Below, piece after piece: positions 27,205 through 35,675 of a stretch of DNA of 64,000 bases. The stretch lies in the NCBI GenBank assembly GCA_910587915.1, contig CAJUOB010000002.1, forward strand, positions 26,239 through 90,238, read 5' to 3'. Numbering within the stretch: position 1 is the stretch's first letter; each line of letters opens with the position of its first letter. The notes beneath the pieces were generated by a model. It searched no databases, was not told the origin of the DNA, and worked only from the letters and a program-made list of their open reading frames with translations. This stretch comes from an uncultured Muribaculaceae bacterium (GTDB taxonomy: Bacteria > Bacteroidota > Bacteroidia > Bacteroidales > Muribaculaceae). The position numbers and the translations under genes were made by a program.

Positions 27205-27678
27205 TTACTGTGGAAGGACAACGTCCTCGGGGACATCATCGAAAACAAATTCAAAGCCGGAGTCGAGACTTCCATCCTCCATCATTTCGTCCACGATGTC
27301 CCAGGAGTCAAGACTGCCATAAACATATTGGTCGACAAATGCGTCGTTATCAAGCGCTTCCGCCAGCACCGGATTGGAGTCCATGGGCTGCAGACGGCCT
27401 GTGCCGGTAAGCATGGTGAACAGCTGCAACATCAGCCATACGCCTGCAAACATGGCAGCCATGTACACATATGGGCGCACAGTCTGCCAAAAGGTGCGGG
27501 GGCCAGCCTGAGCCTCGACATCGTCGGGATGCTCAAGTTCAGGCCTGTCGGGGAGAGAGGCCATGAGCCGGGAAGTGAAGGAATCGAAATATCCTTCGGG
27601 CGCATCGAGACCGGCCGACGGAGTCGCCAGACCCCGGCTGCGTGCAGTTTCGAGTATATGAGTTTTATTCCGGTCCAT
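27205..27678 (-). CDS. Probable membrane anti-sigma factor
   Basis: A 157-residue protein with one membrane span (about residues 68-90, VYMAAMFAGVWLMLQLF). The cytoplasmic part has APEGYFDSFTSRLM, a segment I associate with membrane regulators encoded after ECF sigma factors in Bacteroidetes. The periplasmic tail of ~65 residues is very acidic, with about 17 Asp/Glu and one Arg. It lies 41 bp after the sigma gene and 18 bp before the Spy-like gene. Anti-sigma function is inferred from position and topology; no ZAS zinc motif is seen. Confidence 0.7.
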   Translation of the reverse strand: MDRNKTHILETARSRGLATPSAGLDAPEGYFDSFTSRLMASLPDRPELEHPDDVEAQAGPRTFWQTVRPYVYMAAMFAGVWLMLQLFTMLTGTGRLQPMDSNPVLAEALDNDAFVDQYVYGSLDSWDIVDEMMEDGSLDSGFEFVFDDVPEDVVLPQ

Positions 27679-27719
27679 AATATTCTTTTTTCAGTTAGAC
27701 ATCGTTCCTTGGCCAAGGT

Positions 27720-28286
27720 TTAATCGCCGTGGTCAAAACGCTCCATATACTTTTCAATTTTTTTAACAGCGAGATGATACGATGCTTTCAGCGCACCTAC
27801 CGTAGTGCCCAGTATGTCGGATATGTCTTCGTATTTCATGTCGTCGAAATACTTCATGTTGAATACCAGACGCTGCTTCTCAGGAAGCGAAGCCACAGCC
27901 TGACGCAGGTGGGCGCCAAGAGAATCGCCGTCGATGTCGGGGGCGGCAGCCACTGTCGACGCCACAGTACCATCGGGGTCGTCGAGCGACATGGCACCAC
28001 GGCGTTTTTCCTTTTCAAGAAAACTTATTGCCTCATTAATAGCTATTTTATGAAGCCATGTCGAAAGTTTTGCCTCCCCCCGGAAGTTCTCGAGCGAGTT
28101 CCATGCCTTCATAAAAGTATTCTGAAGCAAATCGTCGGTATCATCGGCATTCAGCACCATACGACGTATCTGCCAATAAAGCGGGCGGCTATATTCTTCC
28201 ACCATTTCGGCAAAGGCCGCACGCACGGTGGCGGGGTCGCGCAACCTCGCTGTCAAATCGTCGGTACGGTCTTTTGTATCCTTCAT
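27720..28286 (-). CDS. ECF-type RNA polymerase sigma factor
   Basis: A 188-residue sigma-70 family factor of the extracytoplasmic-function class. Region 2 includes DDTDDLLQNTFMKAWNSL and FRGEAKLSTWLHKIAINEA. Region 4 includes LPEKQRLVFNMKYFDDMKY, EDISDILGTTVGALKASYH and a Lys-rich end. The ATG at 28286 is preferred: an upstream in-frame ATG at 28316 lies beyond a -7 box (28294-28301). It probably directs transcription of an envelope-stress regulon and is held by the membrane protein encoded next. Confidence 0.93.
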   Translation of the reverse strand: MKDTKDRTDDLTARLRDPATVRAAFAEMVEEYSRPLYWQIRRMVLNADDTDDLLQNTFMKAWNSLENFRGEAKLSTWLHKIAINEAISFLEKEKRRGAMSLDDPDGTVASTVAAAPDIDGDSLGAHLRQAVASLPEKQRLVFNMKYFDDMKYEDISDILGTTVGALKASYHLAVKKIEKYMERFDHGD

Positions 28287-28293
28287 CGCAGTG

Positions 28294-28301
28294 CAAATAT
28301 A
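28294..28301 (-). promoter_or_regulatory. -7 box for the ECF sigma operon
   Basis: Reads TATATTTG on the minus strand; its last base lies 8 nt from the start codon, so the mRNA would be nearly leaderless. Confidence 0.55.
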
Positions 28302-28369
28302 CGAATTTTTTGGCAATGTTAAATTTCACGCTCCGATATTTACCGCAATCATAGGGCTGACTCCGGCTT

Positions 28370-28377
28370 TATCTTTG
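28370..28377 (+). promoter_or_regulatory. -7 box for the small basic protein gene
   Basis: TATCTTTG, 18 bp before the ATG at 28395, divergent from the sigma operon promoter. Confidence 0.6.
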
Positions 28378-28394
28378 CAGAAATCAGAAATCAC

Positions 28395-28817
28395 ATGAAT
28401 ATGACAACACTTGCAGTATCTAAAAAAGTATATGCCGATATAAGTACACGAATTGGAGCAGCTCTCTCTTTTGCACCCGACTCTGCCGCCGAAGCAATGA
28501 GACTGGTCGATAGTTTTCTTGCAGGAGAAAACCCCGCAAGCTCCGATGCAGGTGCCATGCTGGCATTCAATATGATCAAAGCGGAGCTTGAAAGAGCTAT
28601 GGCACGCTCACTACGTGCCCGGGCACGAGCTGCGGCACGGAAGAAAGCTATCGCAGAACGCAGGGAGAACCCATCGCCATCCCCTACCCCACCGGAGATA
28701 AGGCTTACCCGGCAACAACGGCGCGCCCAAGAACGCATGCAGCGGAAGAAGCTACGGCAGTGCCGCAGACCCGACAATGGCGCACCGGCTATGGGAGCAT
28801 CAGATAGGGTGCCGTAG
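28395..28817 (+). CDS. Small basic protein of unknown function
   Basis: A 140-residue soluble protein I do not recognise. Residues 1-60 look like a small helical domain (KKVYADISTRIGAALSF, AMLAFNMIKAEL). The remainder is very basic, rich in Arg, Lys and Ala (ARSLRARARAAARKKAIAER; later RQQRRAQERMQRKKLRQCRR), which suggests nucleic acid binding. It has its own -7 box and is divergent from the ECF sigma factor. Its 3' end overlaps the convergent uvrA gene by 29 bp. No export signal. Confidence 0.65.
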   Translation: MNMTTLAVSKKVYADISTRIGAALSFAPDSAAEAMRLVDSFLAGENPASSDAGAMLAFNMIKAELERAMARSLRARARAAARKKAIAERRENPSPSPTPPEIRLTRQQRRAQERMQRKKLRQCRRPDNGAPAMGASDRVP

Positions 28818-31647
28818 GCGACGAACCCGCAGCTACCTGCTCGGGAGTACCTGTAGCTATGATCTGTCCGCCGCCGGCACCACCGTCGGGACCCATGTCG
28901 ACCACATAGTCGGCCATGTTGATCACATCTACATTATGTTCTATCACAAGCACAGTATTACCACGGTCGACAAGACGGTTGAGAATGCTCATGAGCGTAC
29001 GGATATCATCGAAGTGAAGACCCGTAGTAGGTTCATCGAGAATAAAAAGCGTATTGCCTGTATCGCGCTTTGCCAGTTCGGTGGCAAGCTTGACACGTTG
29101 GTTCTCACCACCCGACAGTGTCGACGAAGGCTGTCCAAGCTTGATATATCCCAAGCCTATATCCTGAAGCACCTTGATCTTGCGCAGTATGGCCGGAACA
29201 CCGGCAAAGAATTCCACAGCCTGGTTTATGGTCATGTCGAGGACATCGGCCACCGACTTACCCTTGAATCGAACCTCGAGGGTCTCGCGGTTGTAGCGGC
29301 GACCGTGGCATTCCTCGCACGACACCAGTACATCCGGCAGGAAATTCATCTCGATAGTCTTGTAGCCGTTACCCTTGCATGCCTCACAGCGTCCTCCGGC
29401 CACATTGAACGAGAAGCGTCCCGGCTTGTATCCGCGTATCTTGGCTTCGGGAAGATTCACGAACAAATTTCGGATATCGGTGAATACTCCTGTATATGTG
29501 GCGGGATTTGAGCGTGGCGTGCGGCCCAGCGGCGACTGGTCGACTGTCACCACCTTGTCGATGTTCCCGATACCCTCCAGTTCCCTGTAGGGCAGCGGTT
29601 CGGTAATCGAATTATAGAAATGCTGCGACAGAATGGGCTGCAGAGTGCCGTTGACAAGCGACGACTTGCCGCTACCCGACACTCCGGCCACCACGGTGAG
29701 GGTGCCCAGAGGCAACGTGAAATCCACATCTTTAAGATTGTGGCCGGTGCATCCACGGATGGCGAGTGTCTTGCCGTTTCCTGTACGACGTACCGACGGC
29801 AGGGGCAATTTCTCCGCGCCACTGAGATAGCGTGCAGTCACGGTATTGGTGGCAAGCATCTCGGCGGGAGTGCCGGCAAACACCACTTTTCCACCCTTGC
29901 GCCCCGCGCCGGGGCCGATGTCGACCACATAGTCGGCTTCAAGCATTATGTCGCGGTCGTGTTCCACCACTATAATGGTGTTTGATGCATCGCGCAGTCG
30001 CTCGAGCGATCGGATGAGACGGTGATTATCGCGCTGATGCAGACCGATACTCGGTTCATCGAGAATATAAAGTACATTCACGAGCTCGGAGCCAAGCTGT
30101 GTGGCAAGTCTTATGCGCTGACTTTCACCACCCGACAGAGTAGCAGAGGCTCGGTTGAGTTGCAGATAGCCAAGGCCTACGTCGACAAGGAATTTCAGAC
30201 GGACACCAATCTCCTTGATAATCTCGACGGCAATCTGGCGGTCGCGCTCATCGAGGCGTCCGAGAACGCTCTGCGACCATCCGTGGAGAGCCTCTATGTC
30301 GAGACGACATAGCTCGGCTATGTTCTTTCCATCGACAAAGAAGTGCAGAGCCTCGCGGTTCAGGCGGTCGCCATTGCACTCGGGACAAGTGCAGCGGGTG
30401 AAGAACTGGCCGCTCCATTTCTTCGCCTGATAGCCGGCATCATCGTCCTGCGACATCTCGATATACTTCACGAGACCATCGAAGGTCCGGAAGAAATCGA
30501 ATGTCGAAGCGGTGCTGTCCTTCAGCGGGGGCACCGATGTGGTACCGTTGAAAATCTCGTCGACAGCTTCATCGGAAAGATCTTTGAAGGGGGTATTGAT
30601 TGTGTAGCCATGCCGCTCGAGAATGGCACGAATCTGCATGAATATGACCGTTTCCTTATATTTGCCAAGCGGAGTGAGTGCACCCTTGGCTACAGAAAGA
30701 TTCTCGTCGGGCACAATCTTTGCACGGTCGATAATATTGACATACCCAAGGCCTTTACAACGCGGACATGCACCCTGGGGAGAGTTGAACGAAAAGTTAT
30801 GCGGAGCCGGGTCGTGGTAGGATATACCTGTGGCTGGGTCCATGAGTTCCTGGCTATAGTAAGCCACGGCTTCGGCCTCGACATCGTACACCATCATTTC
30901 CTTATCGCCCTGCGTGAGTGCATTTTCCACCGATGCAAGCAGCCGGTCGCGGTCCTTTGCCGCCACCTTGAGCTTGTCGATGACCAGCTCGATGCTGTGA
31001 TTGCGGTATCGGTCGAGGCGCATGCCCGAAGAAATCTCCATCAACTCTCCGTCGACACGCACATTGAGGAAGCCTTTGCGCACGAGTTGGTCAAATAACT
31101 CGCGGTAGTGTCCCTTGCGGTTCTTAACAAGCGGGGCAAGTATATATATCTTCCGGCCCTCATACTTGTCGATTATCAGATCGACAATCTTCTCGTCGGT
31201 ATACTTAACCATCTCTTCGCCCGAGATATAGCTGCGGGCATGGCCGGCACGCGCATACAGCAATCGGAGAAAATCGTAGATTTCTGTGGTCGTGCCGATG
31301 GTACTGCGAGGATTGCGGTTTATGGTTTTCTGCTCAATGGCAATTACCGGGCACAAGCCACCGATATGATCCACATCGGGCCGCTCGAGATTCCCGAGCA
31401 TATTGCGCGCGTAGGCAGAGAATGTCTCGATATAGCGGCGTTGACCCTCGGCGAAGATAGTGTCGAAAGCCAACGACGATTTGCCCGACCCGCTCAGGCC
31501 GGTTATTACCGTAAGTTTATTGTGTGGAATGTCGACATCGACGTTCTTGAGATTATTTACCCTCGCGCCGACAACACTTATGCACCCGGTACCATCGATG
31601 GTGTCGGGTGCCTCTTCTTGTACCTTGGAAATTTTTTTAGCGGTCAT
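28789..31647 (-). CDS. uvrA: Excinuclease ABC subunit A
   Basis: A 952-residue DNA damage sensor of nucleotide excision repair; as a dimer it finds bulky lesions and loads UvrB. Two ABC ATPase halves are complete: Walker A GLSGSGKSS and GVSGSGKSS, signatures TLSGGESQRIRLA and TLSGGENQRVKLA. Zinc modules are CPRCKGLGY with CTCPECNGD, and CEACKGNGY with CEECHGRRY. It is the third gene of an operon, 3 bp after the lytic transglycosylase. Full length, nothing missing. Confidence 0.98.
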   Translation of the reverse strand: MTAKKISKVQEEAPDTIDGTGCISVVGARVNNLKNVDVDIPHNKLTVITGLSGSGKSSLAFDTIFAEGQRRYIETFSAYARNMLGNLERPDVDHIGGLCPVIAIEQKTINRNPRSTIGTTTEIYDFLRLLYARAGHARSYISGEEMVKYTDEKIVDLIIDKYEGRKIYILAPLVKNRKGHYRELFDQLVRKGFLNVRVDGELMEISSGMRLDRYRNHSIELVIDKLKVAAKDRDRLLASVENALTQGDKEMMVYDVEAEAVAYYSQELMDPATGISYHDPAPHNFSFNSPQGACPRCKGLGYVNIIDRAKIVPDENLSVAKGALTPLGKYKETVIFMQIRAILERHGYTINTPFKDLSDEAVDEIFNGTTSVPPLKDSTASTFDFFRTFDGLVKYIEMSQDDDAGYQAKKWSGQFFTRCTCPECNGDRLNREALHFFVDGKNIAELCRLDIEALHGWSQSVLGRLDERDRQIAVEIIKEIGVRLKFLVDVGLGYLQLNRASATLSGGESQRIRLATQLGSELVNVLYILDEPSIGLHQRDNHRLIRSLERLRDASNTIIVVEHDRDIMLEADYVVDIGPGAGRKGGKVVFAGTPAEMLATNTVTARYLSGAEKLPLPSVRRTGNGKTLAIRGCTGHNLKDVDFTLPLGTLTVVAGVSGSGKSSLVNGTLQPILSQHFYNSITEPLPYRELEGIGNIDKVVTVDQSPLGRTPRSNPATYTGVFTDIRNLFVNLPEAKIRGYKPGRFSFNVAGGRCEACKGNGYKTIEMNFLPDVLVSCEECHGRRYNRETLEVRFKGKSVADVLDMTINQAVEFFAGVPAILRKIKVLQDIGLGYIKLGQPSSTLSGGENQRVKLATELAKRDTGNTLFILDEPTTGLHFDDIRTLMSILNRLVDRGNTVLVIEHNVDVINMADYVVDMGPDGGAGGGQIIATGTPEQVAAGSSPTAPYLMLP

Positions 31648-31650
31648 TTT

Positions 31651-32592
31651 TCAACGGTCGGTCCATGCCGGATTGAAAGTTTTCGTGCCAGCCGTACGCC
31701 GCGACAGCGACTCGGCAAGCGGAATGCGCACCTTGTAGGTCTTGCCCGATTTATTCGTGAGGCTCTTGGAGCGTATCCATGGATTTTCCTCTCGTAGTAT
31801 GGAGTATGTTATACCCTGCTTCTTAGCCCATGCAGCCCAGTCGGGCACAGGACCTGAAACCTCGACTGTACGGTACTTGCGTGGCTGATAGAGCTGGTTG
31901 TCGCGCAAGTGGAATCCATAGGCCGACGGATTTTCCATCAAGGTCTTCATGGCCATTATGCGATAGGGATATCGCGTTGTCTCCTCCACGAGATAGAGAT
32001 CGAGCGAAGTGTCGGCATTCTGGCTTCCGAGCTCTTTCGATATGCGGGTCATACCGCCATTGTATGCAGCCATGACCGAAGGCCAGTTGCCGTACTTGGC
32101 ATATGCTTTCTTGAGGTATCGGGCAGCTGCGGCAGTTGCTTTCTCTATGTTATAGCGCTCGTCGACCTCATCGTTTACCTCCAGGCCATACTCCTTGGCG
32201 GTAGTGGCCATGAACTGCCACAAGCCGGCGGCCTTTGCCGGAGAGTAGGCGCGGGGATTGAGCGAACTTTCCACACAGGCAAGATACAGCATGTCCTGAG
32301 GCACACCATTCTCCTTGAGTATCTTGGAGAGCTCGGGAAAATAGCGGTTGGCACGCTTGATCATAAGCATGGTTGTGCCATGGGTATAGGCAATGCTGGC
32401 AATCTCGCGGTCGAAACGCTCGTAGCGGTCGACCGGATCGAGACTTATCTTCTCGCCGCACAAGGTTACCGATTCCGGGACCTCGGGCGAATATACATCG
32501 GAGAACACCACCGGCGTGCGCTGGGCCGCCAGAGGCATGGCAAGCAGCGATGCCGCCGCCAGAGTACATATAGCTATCGTCTTCATTGTCAT
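31651..32592 (-). CDS. Lytic transglycosylase (SLT/MltD-like)
   Basis: A 313-residue exported peptidoglycan lytic transglycosylase. The signal peptide (about residues 1-22) ends in PLAAQ. The SLT domain carries the catalytic Glu in CVESSLNPRAYSPAKAAGLW, then QFMATTAKEYGL, NIEKATAAAARYLKKAY and VMAAYNGGMTRI, the standard goose-lysozyme-like set. The C-terminal ~60 residues resemble one LysM-like wall-binding unit (GITYSILREENPWI). The start overlaps the stop of the upstream gene (ATGA); an ATG two codons later is equally possible. A much longer open frame upstream is antisense-like noise. Confidence 0.9.
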   Translation of the reverse strand: MTMKTIAICTLAAASLLAMPLAAQRTPVVFSDVYSPEVPESVTLCGEKISLDPVDRYERFDREIASIAYTHGTTMLMIKRANRYFPELSKILKENGVPQDMLYLACVESSLNPRAYSPAKAAGLWQFMATTAKEYGLEVNDEVDERYNIEKATAAAARYLKKAYAKYGNWPSVMAAYNGGMTRISKELGSQNADTSLDLYLVEETTRYPYRIMAMKTLMENPSAYGFHLRDNQLYQPRKYRTVEVSGPVPDWAAWAKKQGITYSILREENPWIRSKSLTNKSGKTYKVRIPLAESLSRRTAGTKTFNPAWTDR

Positions 32593-33920
32593 TCTGTTTC
32601 CGTTCCGGCAGAACTGTTGTCTGTACCGGTAAAGTTGATTATATTTATGTCGCCGGCACGTTCGTACTTCACTCCGTCGGCGCCGACAGCTTTGATTACA
32701 TAGTAATAAACGCCTGCGGGAACGAATTTCCCTCGGTATTTTCCATCCCAGCCTTCGGAAGGCTCGGTGGAAGAGAACAAACGTGTGCCCCAACGGTTGA
32801 AGATATGGCATTCATAGCTCACAAGCGATTTATAGCTCACCTTCCACTCGTCGTTCACTCCTGGCGAGGACTGTGGTGTGAATGCATTGGGAATCTCGAG
32901 CTTCGACTCTCCAATGAATATCTCGTAGGTTGTGCTGACAAACTCGCAGTCGCCGGCCGCATTATTAGCCACGAAGCGCACGTAGGTGGTGCCACTCTCA
33001 GTGAAGGTATAGTCGAAAGCAAGCTCGGTGTAGCGGTCGTCGACATCCTCGAACTCCGCAGAGCGCGAGATCTGCCATTCGGTGAATATAGCCGCATCGG
33101 ACGCGGCGGCTTCGAACCGCACTTCGCATGGGGCGCTGCCACCAAGATCGCCGCTCTGATCGGTCTGCTCGTTATCGGCGGCCTGATGCATATTCGACGC
33201 TTTGGTCTGAGCCTCTACGGCGACTGTGGTATAGACCTCGCTCTCAACCTCGACCACACTATTCCACGCACGCAGGAAACGGTCGCCCTCGAGCCGGAAC
33301 GACGTATTGCAAAGTGGTGAATTGATGACCGTGGAGCCGCCGATGCCGGCAAGTGTGATTTCAGCCGGAACCAGAGAGTAGGCAAACGATCCTTCATCGA
33401 AGGCAAGTGTGGAATACGACAGATTGAGTTCACGCGACAACTCCATACGTCGGCCGTTGATGCTGTAATAGGGTATGGGCGATGCATCGCCGTCGACAGC
33501 AAGAATAGTTCGGCCACAGTCTTCGGCGGGCGAAGCGGTCAATGCCGACACATCGAAGCGATGGGCCTGATAGTCGACCACCCAATAGCAATGGCGCGTG
33601 CTTCCATCCTCGATTATATAGCCCATGTCAGTCCCGGCGACAGGAATACTCCAGCGGTTGCCGCTATGGTCGGTGGCAACTTCCTCGGCATATGCCCCTC
33701 CAAGATTGCTGAAGCGATACCACCGCACCTGCTGCGACGACGCCTCATAGACGATGCGTGCCGACGGCTGGCCACCGGGCACTACATAGATGGCTTCGAG
33801 CCCGCTCGAAGACTCCGCACTCACCATAACAGGCTGCAGAGAGTATCCCTCGAAATCGAGCGCCCACAAACCTAAAAAAGACACAAAGGCCATAGAGGCC
33901 GCAAAAAGACGTCGGTTCAT
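32589..33920 (-). CDS. Surface protein with type IX (type B) C-terminal sorting domain
   Basis: A 443-residue exported protein. A signal peptide occupies residues 1-20. The middle is beta-rich, with an Ig/PKD-like part around EWQISRSAEFEDVDDRY and TYVRFVANNAAGDCEF. Residues ~345-425 form a gliding-motility-associated C-terminal domain: IPNAFTPQSSPGVNDEW, YECHIFNRWGTRLFSS, GWDGKYRGKFVPAGVYYYVI. Such domains send proteins through the type IX system. Unusually, about 20 extra residues follow. It is first in an operon with the lytic transglycosylase and uvrA. Confidence 0.88.
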   Translation of the reverse strand: MNRRLFAASMAFVSFLGLWALDFEGYSLQPVMVSAESSSGLEAIYVVPGGQPSARIVYEASSQQVRWYRFSNLGGAYAEEVATDHSGNRWSIPVAGTDMGYIIEDGSTRHCYWVVDYQAHRFDVSALTASPAEDCGRTILAVDGDASPIPYYSINGRRMELSRELNLSYSTLAFDEGSFAYSLVPAEITLAGIGGSTVINSPLCNTSFRLEGDRFLRAWNSVVEVESEVYTTVAVEAQTKASNMHQAADNEQTDQSGDLGGSAPCEVRFEAAASDAAIFTEWQISRSAEFEDVDDRYTELAFDYTFTESGTTYVRFVANNAAGDCEFVSTTYEIFIGESKLEIPNAFTPQSSPGVNDEWKVSYKSLVSYECHIFNRWGTRLFSSTEPSEGWDGKYRGKFVPAGVYYYVIKAVGADGVKYERAGDINIINFTGTDNSSAGTETE

Positions 33921-33943
33921 ATCGTTCTGACAAACTTATCATA

Positions 33944-33951
33944 CAAAGTTA
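33944..33951 (-). promoter_or_regulatory. -7 box for the T9SS-protein/transglycosylase/uvrA operon
   Basis: TAACTTTG on the minus strand, 24 bp before the start codon. A second match, TAAGTTTG, lies at 33931-33938. Confidence 0.5.
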
Positions 33952-34021
33952 CGGAAAAACCGCAATATAAGCAAGCCCCCTGTCTTCCGCGAGTCTGCGT
34001 AGTCCCCTTGTTCCTATTGAT

Positions 34022-34618
34022 TTATTTTTTTAAGTCGAAAAACATAAATCGTGTTTCCAACGGTTCCTCCGGTTTAAGCTTGAGAAAATCGCGCTCTTCT
34101 TGTTCGCTTTTATACAATGTTTTGAATCCGTTTCTTTCGTAGAAGTGTATGGTTCGGTCATTGTTATAAGCATCTACAACAATAAAGCGGCAACCGGTTT
34201 TATTATCCGATAGAAACCAATCCTTTATAAAGTTGAGAATTTGACTGCCTATATTCAATCCTTTGTCCCGGAAAAGGGAGGATACTGCCAAACGTCCAAT
34301 CAAAACAGCAGGATAATTCATTCCACGTTTTGCATTGGTGATGCCTCTTTGAACTCTATTACGAGCAGATGAAATTATGTCTTTAGCTTTGATACTATCG
34401 TTTGCAAGAGTAACCAATCCCATTATTAAAGATGGGTCCTCTATATTAATCCATGCATAAGTTCTCCCGAGCAACTCCTCATCATAGTAGAAAGCATCAA
34501 CCGCAAAAAACTCATCAAGATCTATATCATTACACCGAAACGGCGTGCAATAAGAAGCCACCTCTTTTGTATAAGGTCGCATAATTGCATCGCGTTCAAG
34601 TATAAACGATGATTCCAA
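34022..34618 (-). CDS. GNAT-family acetyltransferase, possible toxin
   Basis: A 198-residue acetyltransferase. The acetyl-CoA loop is in RLAVSSLFRDKGLNIGSQIL (Arg117-Asp-Lys-Gly-Leu-Asn), and the C-terminal HFYERNGFKTL carries the Tyr160 common to the family. Overall layout is like TacT-type toxins that acetylate aminoacyl-tRNA. A 60-residue gene lies 5 bp upstream, as in toxin-antitoxin operons. The DNA is clearly richer in A and T than its neighbours, which suggests recent transfer. Other acetyltransferase roles remain possible. Confidence 0.82.
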   Translation of the reverse strand: MESSFILERDAIMRPYTKEVASYCTPFRCNDIDLDEFFAVDAFYYDEELLGRTYAWINIEDPSLIMGLVTLANDSIKAKDIISSARNRVQRGITNAKRGMNYPAVLIGRLAVSSLFRDKGLNIGSQILNFIKDWFLSDNKTGCRFIVVDAYNNDRTIHFYERNGFKTLYKSEQEERDFLKLKPEEPLETRFMFFDLKK

Positions 34619-34623
34619 AGTAA

Positions 34624-34806
34624 TTATTTCTTTTCTTTGGGCGGAAATATAAAGTCTCGCGACTTACGAAGAAATTCAGCAATCTGGGCTTCCCGTTCAG
34701 CAGACAAACGAGGCGTAGGCAATTTGCCATTACGCTCTGCTTCTTCCACAAAAGAACGAGCTGATTCTCCGACAAGCACCGGGGATGAGTTAATAGTCAT
34801 TGCCAT
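34624..34806 (-). CDS. Small protein upstream of the GNAT gene, possible antitoxin
   Basis: A 60-residue protein with SPVLVGESARSFVEEAERNG in its first half, then a charged helix (AEREAQIAEFLRKSRDF) and a basic end. I know of no named family for it and see no clear ribbon-helix-helix. It is transcribed from its own -7 box and lies 5 bp before the GNAT gene. Antitoxin role is inferred only from size, order and spacing. An ATG two codons later is an alternative start. Confidence 0.65.
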   Translation of the reverse strand: MAMTINSSPVLVGESARSFVEEAERNGKLPTPRLSAEREAQIAEFLRKSRDFIFPPKEKK

Positions 34807-34825
34807 ATCAAGAAGTTTAATAACA

Positions 34826-34833
34826 CAAAGTTA
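34826..34833 (-). promoter_or_regulatory. -7 box for the GNAT pair
   Basis: TAACTTTG on the minus strand, 20 bp before the small protein start. Confidence 0.55.
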
Positions 34834-34965
34834 CAACAATATAACAAATTATGCAACATCTTGTGAGTTAAAGAACAGGAGCGCCGCTGTTTAATTTTCA
34901 AAAAAACGGCTGAGCACCACTTAAAAGTAGCATTCAGCCGTTATGTTTATTTATCTATACCGTGC

Positions 34966-35670
34966 TTAGTGGCTGTCGCTTTCGGGAGCGATGAGTTTGT
35001 AGCCCTTGCCGTGTATGTTGATGATTTCGATGGAAGGATCGTCCTTGAGGTGCTTGCGCAGCTTGGTGATGTAGACGTCCATGGAACGTGCGTTGAAGTA
35101 GTTGTCGTCGATCCATATGGTCTTGAGCGCATAGTTGCGTTCGAGAATTTCGTTGACGTGAGCACAGAGAAGGCTGAGGAGTTCGGATTCCTTAGTGGTG
35201 AGCTTAGTGATTTTGTCGCCGATGAGGAGCACCTGCTTCTGGGTATCGAAAGTGAATTTTCCGATCTTATACATGGTTATCTCCTTGCCTTTCTTGCCTT
35301 TCACGCGGCGCAGGATTGCCTCGATACGGAACACGAGCTCTTCCATGGAGAAGGGCTTTGTGATATAGTCGTCGGCACCGATCTTGAAACCTTCGAGAAT
35401 ATCGTCCTTAAGCGATTTAGCAGTAAGGAAAATGATGGGTATTTCGGAGTTGACGGCACGGATTTCCTGCGCGAGGGTAAGACCGTCTTTCTTGGGCATC
35501 ATCACGTCGAGAATGCAGATATCGTACTTTCCTTTGAGGAAAGCCTTGTATCCGGCTTCGCCGTCGACAAAGAGGTCGGCGTAGCAGCCTTTGGCCTGGA
35601 GATACTCGCGAAGGAGCATGCCGAGGTTTTCGTCGTCTTCGCAGAGAAGAATCTTGATTCTTTCTTCCAT
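34966..35670 (-). CDS. rprY: Response regulator RprY (OmpR type)
   Basis: A 234-residue response regulator. The receiver domain has the acidic pair Glu-Asp-Asp at 11-13, phospho-acceptor Asp55 (LDVMMP), Thr83 and Lys105. The C-terminal winged helix (about residues 130-228) has TTKESELLSLLCAH, RSMDVYITKLRKHL and IHGKGYKL. The protein strongly resembles Bacteroides RprY. It lies 5 bp after the kinase gene. In Porphyromonas, RprY has been linked to sodium and oxidative stress; nhaA beside it here suggests a similar role. Confidence 0.93.
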   Translation of the reverse strand: MEERIKILLCEDDENLGMLLREYLQAKGCYADLFVDGEAGYKAFLKGKYDICILDVMMPKKDGLTLAQEIRAVNSEIPIIFLTAKSLKDDILEGFKIGADDYITKPFSMEELVFRIEAILRRVKGKKGKEITMYKIGKFTFDTQKQVLLIGDKITKLTTKESELLSLLCAHVNEILERNYALKTIWIDDNYFNARSMDVYITKLRKHLKDDPSIEIINIHGKGYKLIAPESDSH

Positions 35671-35675
35671 AGTCG

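Noticed and set aside
26683..27723. A 346-codon plus-strand open frame over the anti-sigma and Spy-like genes
   Set aside because: Shadow of the minus-strand operon; no family motifs, and it runs through the operon's terminator.
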